From JBBDMX01 sp040878035 (GTDB lineage Bacteria; Planctomycetota; Phycisphaerae; Phycisphaerales; Phycisphaeraceae): DNA of 64,000 nucleotides. A program made the translations under genes and the position numbers. The notes under the pieces were generated by a model. It was not told the DNA's origin, made no database searches, and worked only from the letters and a program-made list of their open reading frames with translations. Shown here piece by piece: positions 58,965 to 64,000 of the stretch. The stretch is from positions 1-64,000 of the forward strand of contig JBBDMX010000049.1 of NCBI GenBank assembly GCA_040878035.1. Reading direction: 5' to 3'. Position 1 is the stretch's first letter; every line of letters starts with the position of its first letter.

Positions 58965-59651
58965 TTCTGAATGGCTCGTATTGGCGTACTTGACTTGGCG
59001 GACGCCCAGCCAGACCAGGGACTCGAACCAGAGGATGGCGATGCCGCCGACGAGGCTCATCAGCAGCAGGTCTTTTTCGGGCGACCACGGTCCGAGCCAG
59101 TGGGGCCAGCGGTTCTGGATGGCGTTGCGGTCGGCGGCATGGGCGACGATGGCGCAGAGGAGCGTGGCCGGGAGCCAGGCGATCGAGGCATAGCAGGCGA
59201 CGCGCTCGGCCATGGCCCAGGAGACGCGCCAGCCGCGCCGCCGGCTGAACCACGCCACCCCCAGCGCCTCGACATAGGTCAGCACCAGAACCGCCGGTGG
59301 CACCAGCGTCAATCGCAGCGCCAGATCGTGGCCGGGATAGCCCACCCAGGCGCCGGCCCAGACCGCCGAGCAGAAGAAGGCAAATAACAGCAGATAAAGG
59401 CGGTCGCGTCCGCGGCTGCCGCCGAGTCGAAGAATACCGAACGACTGGCCGGGCTGAAGGCAGATCATGGCGGTAGTGCGGAGGAAGGATGACAGGCTGA
59501 TGTGATTTTGCCAGGGCAAACCGGTTCGCCGCGCCGGGTCGGATTCGGCGATCGCCAGGCCGCATTCGGGGCAGGCGCCCACGCGACTCAACCCGCGCAA
59601 CGGGTAGCCGCAGCGCTCGCAAAGGGAATCATCGGACGGGAAGGTTGGCAT
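58941..59651 (-). CDS. Zinc-ribbon membrane protein
   Basis: A 236-aa protein: N-terminal zinc ribbon CERCGYPLRGLSRVGACPECG (CxxC...CxxC, residues 11-31), then about four to five membrane helices (LYLLLFAFFCSAVWAGAWVGY; LALRLTLVPPAVLVLTYVEALGVAWF; ACYASIAWLPATLLCAIVAHA; LLLMSLVGGIAILWFESLVWLG). Membrane proteins with such a zinc-ribbon head are typical for planctomycetes (impression, not checked). The last residues GNRDEHG and the stop are from composite element 7. The upstream open frame crosses the N gap. Confidence 0.7.
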   Translation of the reverse strand: MPTFPSDDSLCERCGYPLRGLSRVGACPECGLAIAESDPARRTGLPWQNHISLSSFLRTTAMICLQPGQSFGILRLGGSRGRDRLYLLLFAFFCSAVWAGAWVGYPGHDLALRLTLVPPAVLVLTYVEALGVAWFSRRRGWRVSWAMAERVACYASIAWLPATLLCAIVAHAADRNAIQNRWPHWLGPWSPEKDLLLMSLVGGIAILWFESLVWLGVRQVKYANTSHSEGNRDEHG

Positions 59652-59686
59652 GCGAACAGCATAGTAGTGGACGGTCAGCGTCGCGC

Positions 59687-59742
59687 GGCGTAAGCCCGCG
59701 GAATTCGGGTGTTGTTGCACCAACGTTCCGCGGGCTGACGCC
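59687..59742. repeat. GCCCGCGGAA/TTCCGCGGGC inverted repeat before the assembly gap
   Basis: GGCGTAAGCCCGCGGAA (59687-59703) and TTCCGCGGGCTGACGCC (59726-59742) pair with one mismatch around a TTGTTGCACCAAC-like centre. The right arm abuts the N run, so a hairpin may have broken assembly. Confidence 0.8.
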
Positions 59743-59794
<52 letters not shown>

Positions 59795-59846
59795 CGGCTC
59801 TGGCGGCACCTTTTACTTTTTGCTTACCGCTTTCTACTTTGCCTGT

Positions 59847-60668
59847 ATGCTCCAAGTGATCCTTCTCATGATCGTCGGCGGCATTGGCTTGGCGCAGGCA
59901 GTGAGCGATCCGCGGCAGGTGACGCTGCGCTGGCTGCGCCTGGGGGGGCTGATCGCGCTGCCGCTGGTGGCGATCGCGGTGGTGGCGGCCTGGATGGACC
60001 GCTCCGAGACGCTCATCGCCTGGCCATTGCTGCTGGCAGTCGCGTTGCCGGTAACGCTGCAATTGCTGGCGGTGCAGAAGGCCCGGCGGCAGTTGCAGCG
60101 CGGCGCAGCGACGCTCTCATATCTTGCCACCTGTACCGCACTGACATGGGTCGCCTGGACCTGGCTGACCGTGCTGGAACAGAGCGTGACTTTCATCGCT
60201 GCGCCGGGCAGTGTTCTGCAACTGCCTGCGGTCACCTGGGCTCAGGCCGTGCTGGCGCCGCCGCTGACGACCGGGCTGGTTGGCGGCGTGCTGGTGGCCA
60301 TGCTGCTGGGCCACGCCTATCTGACTGCGGGCAACGAGATGACCCAGCGGCCGTTTCGACGCTTGACGCTGGTGCTGGCCGGGTTGCTGGCGGCGCGGGC
60401 GGTCGGCAGTCTGGCGTTAGCTCTCTGGCCGTACTACACCCATGGCCCCTGGCCATGGGGATCACCGGAGAGCTACGCACTGATGATCACCACCCGCTAC
60501 CTCGTGGGGCTGGTCGTCCCCGGCGTGTTCCTCTACATGGTTTACGACTGCGTGCAGCGGCGCGCCAATCAGTCGGCGACGGGCATTCTCTACGTCACCG
60601 CGGTGCTGGTGATCATGGGTGAGGGCGCAGCGCTTTGGCTGATTGCGGCGACGGGGTATGTGTTCTGA
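59847..60668 (+). CDS. Polytopic membrane protein of unknown function
   Basis: A 273-aa protein with seven to eight predicted helices (LQVILLMIVGGIGLA; LGGLIALPLVAIAVVAAW; IAWPLLLAVALPVTLQLLAV; LATCTALTWVAWTWLTVL; GLVGGVLVAMLLGHAYL; LTLVLAGLLAARAVGSLALALW; YLVGLVVPGVFLYMVYDCV; GILYVTAVLVIMGEGAALWLIAA). I recognise no family and see no conserved catalytic pattern. ATG at 59847; the region before it is the poly-C gap, so an upstream start cannot be excluded. Converges on the lectin-like gene. Confidence 0.7.
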   Translation: MLQVILLMIVGGIGLAQAVSDPRQVTLRWLRLGGLIALPLVAIAVVAAWMDRSETLIAWPLLLAVALPVTLQLLAVQKARRQLQRGAATLSYLATCTALTWVAWTWLTVLEQSVTFIAAPGSVLQLPAVTWAQAVLAPPLTTGLVGGVLVAMLLGHAYLTAGNEMTQRPFRRLTLVLAGLLAARAVGSLALALWPYYTHGPWPWGSPESYALMITTRYLVGLVVPGVFLYMVYDCVQRRANQSATGILYVTAVLVIMGEGAALWLIAATGYVF

Positions 60669-60678
60669 ATTGGTTTTC

Positions 60679-60757
60679 GCCGCTTGCGGCTTCGCGCAAC
60701 CATGCGGAATACGGAACATCCCGGTTGATCGTACGTCTGCGCGAAGCCGCAAGCGGC
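60679..60757. repeat. Long inverted repeat between convergent genes
   Basis: A perfect 20-bp inverted pair: GCCGCTTGCGGCTTCGCGCA (60679-60698) and its complement (60738-60757), with about 39 bp between. Each arm also contains the smaller AGCCGCAAGCGGCT palindrome seen near 36340 and 49502. It may terminate both genes, which end at 60668 and 60759. Confidence 0.85.
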
Positions 60758-60758
60758 T

Positions 60759-61850
60759 TTACTCGCGTGCCTGGTGCGTGATCTTGACCTGATACTGCCC
60801 GGGGAATGATTGGCCTGCGTAGTCGGGGGTCATGGCGACGGCGAGTTGGAGCAGGCCGCCTTGATCGGCGGTGAAGCTGCACTTGCTGCCGACCTTGAAA
60901 ACCGCGCCGCTGCCGATGCGGGCGACCAGCGTGCCGTTGGCGATGCCCGGCAAAGCCCAGCCGCACTGGGCGGCGCCATCCGGGGTCGAAAGCGCATCCC
61001 AAGGTGTCAAGTTGACCGAACCGCTGGCGGTGAGACTGATCTGATCGCCCTTGTGCAGGCGGAGGCCCGTCTTCTTGAAGTTGATCCCCAGAATGTTGGC
61101 GCCCTCGACGGCGATGGTGCGATTCACCGGGTCGGCCGCCACCCCCAGACGGCGCGCGGTCCGCACGTCGCTGAGCTTGACTGTCACCGGGCCGACTCGG
61201 CTGGTGATCTTCAATTCGCCCGGCGACAGCTTGCCTACCACCTTGAACTTGCTGGTGATCACCGTGTCTTCGCGCTGAAACATCGGCAGGCGATCGTCCT
61301 GGTCCTCCTGGTTGACCAGCGTTTCCAGCAGCACGTTGAGAGGTTGCTTGCCTTGATCATCCGCCAGTTCGCAGTGGCGGCGCAGCTCCGGGATGATCGC
61401 CGCGCCGAGGGCCAGCAGCTTTTCCCGGGCCGCTCCGATGGCCGGGTCGTCGTCCTTGGTCTGCCCAGCCTGCTGGATCAGTTCGCCAAGGCGCCTGTCC
61501 ATGTCCGGGTGGCTGTCGAGCCCCGGCGTCAGAGCCGTGACCGACTCCATCGGCACCTTCAGATCGCCAAACTCGGTCTTGATGGACAGTTCAGGCGTCG
61601 AAACCTGTCCGATGATCACCGAGCCGTCGAGCAGTTCCAGGCGCATGCTGCCGGGCGGGGGGCCCAGTCCCAGCAGCGCGGTGATCTGGCTGCCGTCGTC
61701 GTCTGTCGGCGCGCCGTCAACCTGTATTTGCGGGCCAGGACCCTGGATGAGGTAACCGGCGAACAGTTCCAGATCACCCCGGACGGAGGACACCAGGGCG
61801 AGGGTCAACACCAGCGCCAGGGCACGGGGCATCGCGGTCATGCATGACAT
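60759..61850 (-). CDS. Exported protein with PA-IL/LecA-like C-terminal domain
   Basis: A 363-aa secreted protein with signal peptide (MPRALALVLTLALVSSVRG). The middle part has LELLDGSVIIGQVSTPELSIKTEFGDLKVPMESVTALTPG, an SH3-like or DUF-type repeat seen in planctomycete exported proteins; it recurs as FKVVGKLSPGELKITSRVGPVTVKLSDVRTARR. The C-terminal about 120 residues (GLRLHKGDQISLTASGSVNLTPWDALSTPDGAAQC... TLVARIGSGAVFKVGSKCSFTADQGGLLQLAV) resemble the calcium-dependent LecA/PA-IL lectin fold. Sugar binding is likely but not shown. Confidence 0.65.
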   Translation of the reverse strand: MSCMTAMPRALALVLTLALVSSVRGDLELFAGYLIQGPGPQIQVDGAPTDDDGSQITALLGLGPPPGSMRLELLDGSVIIGQVSTPELSIKTEFGDLKVPMESVTALTPGLDSHPDMDRRLGELIQQAGQTKDDDPAIGAAREKLLALGAAIIPELRRHCELADDQGKQPLNVLLETLVNQEDQDDRLPMFQREDTVITSKFKVVGKLSPGELKITSRVGPVTVKLSDVRTARRLGVAADPVNRTIAVEGANILGINFKKTGLRLHKGDQISLTASGSVNLTPWDALSTPDGAAQCGWALPGIANGTLVARIGSGAVFKVGSKCSFTADQGGLLQLAVAMTPDYAGQSFPGQYQVKITHQARE

Positions 61851-61953
61851 AGGAGTGCTCGTCAGGGGCGGGAGGGCTGCGCATAGTCTATTCCGTGCCC
61901 ACGGCTATGGGTATGGCTCGCGTTGGGCTGCTTTTTTCTGTCCCGCTAAACCT

Positions 61954-61984
61954 TTGTCGGCCAACCGAACGTCTTGCCGATAAT
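61954..61984 (+). promoter_or_regulatory. Possible sigma-70 promoter of the FtsQ-like gene
   Basis: TTGTCG (61954-61959), 19-bp spacer, GATAAT (61979-61984), 7 bp before ATG 61992. The spacer is at the long end, and the transcript would have almost no leader. Prediction only. Confidence 0.3.
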
Positions 61985-61991
61985 TCACCTC

Positions 61992-62993
61992 ATGCGCTGG
62001 TTCAATATGTTCAAGAAGAAGGCTGGGAGCATTCAACTCACCTCCCCCGCGGCCGCCCGGGGCCCCGGGAGTCCCCGCGGTTCCCGCAAGACCCATCAGA
62101 AGTGGGACCCGGGACAAACGTTGCGGGGCGCCAAGGTGCTGGGATTGCTGGGGGTGATCCTGCTGGTGGTAGTGGGCTGGTCGCCTGCGCGCCGGGCGCT
62201 GTCGGCGCACGTGAGCCAGACCCATGCACGGGCCCTGCGGCCGGAACAGATCACGTTCCGCAACGCCCCGGCGTGGATGCCCGCCAATTTCACCTACCGC
62301 CTCCAGCAGCTCCTGGCCGAGCAGGCCAGCGACGACCCGATGGACACCACCGGCCTGCGGCGAGTGCTGTTGACGCTGGAGCGTTGCGGCTGGGTGGAGA
62401 CTATTGATCGAGTGCAGCGCACCCCCGGCGGCATCGAGGTTGCCGCCGCCTTTCGTATGCCCGCTGCCATCGTAGACCAGCGCGACAACTACCGGCTGAT
62501 TGACGCCCAGGGCGTGATGCTGCCGGGCGTGTATCGCCCCCAGCACATCGCACGTCTGCGGTTGCCGATGATCAGCGGCGTGATCCAGCCGGCGCCGGCC
62601 ATGCATGGCCAGCCATGGGCCGGCGACCAGATTCCCGCGGCGTTGTTGCTGCTCCACGTGATCGCCGATCAGCCGTATATGGCACAGGTTCAGGCCGTGG
62701 ACGTGTCGCAGCGCGATGTACGCGGCCGGCTGAGAATGGCTTTGGTGACCGCGCAGGGCCTGGTGCAATGGGGCCTGCCGCCGGGCACCGAACAGCCGCT
62801 CGAACCCTCGGTGGGTGTGAAGATGGCCTGGCTGCTGAACGTGTATCGCCAGACGCGCAGCATCGATGCGGGGGGGCGCATCGTCGAGGTGTACGGCCCC
62901 GCAGTGTTTATCCACGATCCCGATCCGATCCAGGCGATGCGACCGCAAGGCAATGCTCAGGCGGATCGCACCGGCTACACTTGGGGACGGTGA
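61992..62993 (+). CDS. Divergent FtsQ/DivIB-like protein
   Basis: A 333-aa bitopic protein: cytoplasmic N-terminus, membrane helix LGLLGVILLVVVGW (about residue 51-64), then a POTRA-like domain (ITFRNAPAWMPANFTYRLQQLLAEQ) and a part of FtsQ type (LTLERCGWVETIDRVQRTPGGIEVAAAFRMPAAIVDQRDNYRLIDAQGVMLPGVY). FtsQ is a divisome scaffold; planctomycetes often lack FtsZ, so its partners here are uncertain. Similarity is moderate and the call is by pattern only. The stop overlaps the next start (GTGA), so both genes are coupled. Confidence 0.6.
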   Translation: MRWFNMFKKKAGSIQLTSPAAARGPGSPRGSRKTHQKWDPGQTLRGAKVLGLLGVILLVVVGWSPARRALSAHVSQTHARALRPEQITFRNAPAWMPANFTYRLQQLLAEQASDDPMDTTGLRRVLLTLERCGWVETIDRVQRTPGGIEVAAAFRMPAAIVDQRDNYRLIDAQGVMLPGVYRPQHIARLRLPMISGVIQPAPAMHGQPWAGDQIPAALLLLHVIADQPYMAQVQAVDVSQRDVRGRLRMALVTAQGLVQWGLPPGTEQPLEPSVGVKMAWLLNVYRQTRSIDAGGRIVEVYGPAVFIHDPDPIQAMRPQGNAQADRTGYTWGR

Positions 62994-63955
62994 CGCAGGA
63001 TCCCACGAACAACGCCTTCCAGAAGCCCGGCGGCGACGCAAACTCGTCGCCGCCGCTGTCCTTTGACGAAGCCGCTGGGCCAACTTTGCCCCATGCCGCA
63101 GCGGTCGATTGGAACCAGTTAGACCGTGCTCTGGCCGACCCGCCGCAACCGCCGCCGGTCGGACAGGTGCCTGCGACTGGCGTGCTGGCGCTGCCGCCCA
63201 GTGACGTTGACCCCGGGTCACGTGAACTCGTTCTGGCCTGGTGCCTCTGGCTGCTGGGCAGTTGGTGCGCCACGCTGTTGCTGACCTCGGGCAAACCCAC
63301 CGTTCACCTGATGATGTACGCCTGCCTCACGGGCATGATGCTGCTCTGGCCGGCGCTGCGGCTGAGTCAGGGATACACCGCCCGTCGGGGACTGACGCGG
63401 TGGGTTGGGGGAAGCCCGGATGAAACTCGCGAGGATCCGCATCGCCCGCCGCCGGCCGATAGGCCCGGTCCCGCCGTCCGACTGGCGCGTGTGTTTCGCG
63501 ACTGGATCAGTCTGTATCTGGTGTTCCAGGCGGTCATCTGGCCCCTGGTGATCACCGCCGAATGGTCGCTGGCGCAGACGCTCTGGCTCGACGCGGCGGT
63601 GGGGGCCTGGTCGCTGTTGACTGCCGCGTTCATCGGCTGGGGCGCCCTGTCCGGCCGAGGCGCGCTGCGCTGCCTGGCCATGGCGTTTTGCGTTCTGCTG
63701 GTCGTGGGCGAGCCCCTGCTTGAAGCCGTCATGGTCACGCTCAGCAACGCCACGATCACGCCCTGGTCCATGCGCATCAGTCCCGTATCCACCATCGAAG
63801 GGCTGACCCAGTCGCCCGTGGACTGGCAACCCTACCCCTGGGCCTGGCATGTGATCAGCGCCGCGGTCGCCGCCGCCCTGGCATGGCTGACCCTGATCAT
63901 CCTGGTGCGGCGCCGCACGCAGCCCGGAATATTTGCAACAGATGAACACAGGTAA
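62990..63955 (+). CDS. Membrane protein coupled to the FtsQ-like gene
   Basis: A 321-aa protein with a Pro/Ala-rich cytoplasmic N-terminus (about 70 residues) and about five helices (LVLAWCLWLLGSWCATLLLT; LMMYACLTGMMLLWPALRL; WISLYLVFQAVIWPLVITAEW; LLTAAFIGWGAL; WHVISAAVAAALAWLTLIILV). No family recognised. GTG at 62990 overlaps the FtsQ-like stop. The last residues ATDEHR and the TAA stop come from a composite repeat arm beginning at 63935, another repeat-derived tail. Confidence 0.65.
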   Translation: MTQDPTNNAFQKPGGDANSSPPLSFDEAAGPTLPHAAAVDWNQLDRALADPPQPPPVGQVPATGVLALPPSDVDPGSRELVLAWCLWLLGSWCATLLLTSGKPTVHLMMYACLTGMMLLWPALRLSQGYTARRGLTRWVGGSPDETREDPHRPPPADRPGPAVRLARVFRDWISLYLVFQAVIWPLVITAEWSLAQTLWLDAAVGAWSLLTAAFIGWGALSGRGALRCLAMAFCVLLVVGEPLLEAVMVTLSNATITPWSMRISPVSTIEGLTQSPVDWQPYPWAWHVISAAVAAALAWLTLIILVRRRTQPGIFATDEHR

Positions 63956-64000
63956 ACACAGATGGGAGAAAACTGGAAAGCAAGATGATTGAACACCAAG
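63935..64000. repeat. Composite inverted-repeat element 8, incomplete at window edge
   Basis: Left arm only: GCAACAGATGAACACAGG, TAAACACAGATGGG, and ATGATTGAACACC. The units CACAGATGAACACAG match element 6. The right arm is expected beyond position 64000. It supplies the stop of the preceding gene. Confidence 0.75.

Overview
The window is a high-GC, densely coded bacterial chromosome segment with no phage, plasmid, rRNA or tRNA genes that I can see. Outer-membrane logic is present (secretin, Lol ABC transporter, LpxL-type acyltransferase), so the cell is diderm. Two sets of pseudopilins, frequent GTG/TTG starts, Lys/Ala-rich ribosomal protein tails and a very heavy load of small palindromes and heptamer-type repeats suggest a Planctomycetota-like organism (perhaps Phycisphaerae). 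That placement is inference from gene content, not from a marker phylogeny. A run of 10 N followed by 41 C (59743-59793) shows the source is a scaffolded draft or metagenome assembly.

Layout. 0.4-6.1 kb: class V aminotransferase, SEC-C protein, sugar epimerase/dehydrogenase and nucleoside deaminase (minus strand, overlapping), alpha/beta hydrolase and deoC. 6.3-9.4 kb: a NifX-like protein, then an ECF sigma factor, a zinc-finger anti-sigma and two Spy/CpxP-like periplasmic proteins. 9.5-22 kb: a complete type II secretion-like operon in the order E-F-G-H-I-J-K-L-M-C-D plus a small lipoprotein, mostly with 4-base start/stop overlaps. 22.2-23.0 kb: arsR-arsC. 23.2-28.7 kb: nitroreductase, a small unknown protein, lolD-lolC-lysS (minus). 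28.9-30.8 kb: argB-argF. 30.9-35.0 kb: glcD-glcE-glcF glycolate oxidase (minus). 35.9-40.1 kb: rpsF-ssb-rplI and fusA. 40.2 kb: lipid A type acyltransferase. 41.3-54.7 kb (minus): a second, type IV pilus-like system: pilB-like, pilT, pilB-like, pilC, then five pseudopilin genes that repeat the G-H-I-J-K order of the first operon, ending in a giant 1044-aa GspK-like protein. 54.8-64 kb: a large PKD/Hydin-type exported protein, a PEBP protein, a zinc-ribbon membrane protein, unknown membrane proteins, a lectin-like exported protein and a divergent FtsQ-like protein.

The most unusual feature is the repeat landscape. Eight composite inverted-repeat elements (about 140-200 bp when complete) sit between genes; their arms are built from short tandem units (7-10 bp) that are mirrored around a centre. 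Several palindrome families sit both between and inside genes. These repeats supply coding sequence: three unrelated proteins end in the same NRDEHG tail, PHANAGL-type peptides interrupt LysS and GspL, and heptamer repeats encode the N-terminal leaders of several pseudopilins and of LolD. This resembles the idea of Rickettsia palindromic elements and of cyanobacterial short tandemly repeated sequences, but the families here are not ones I can name.
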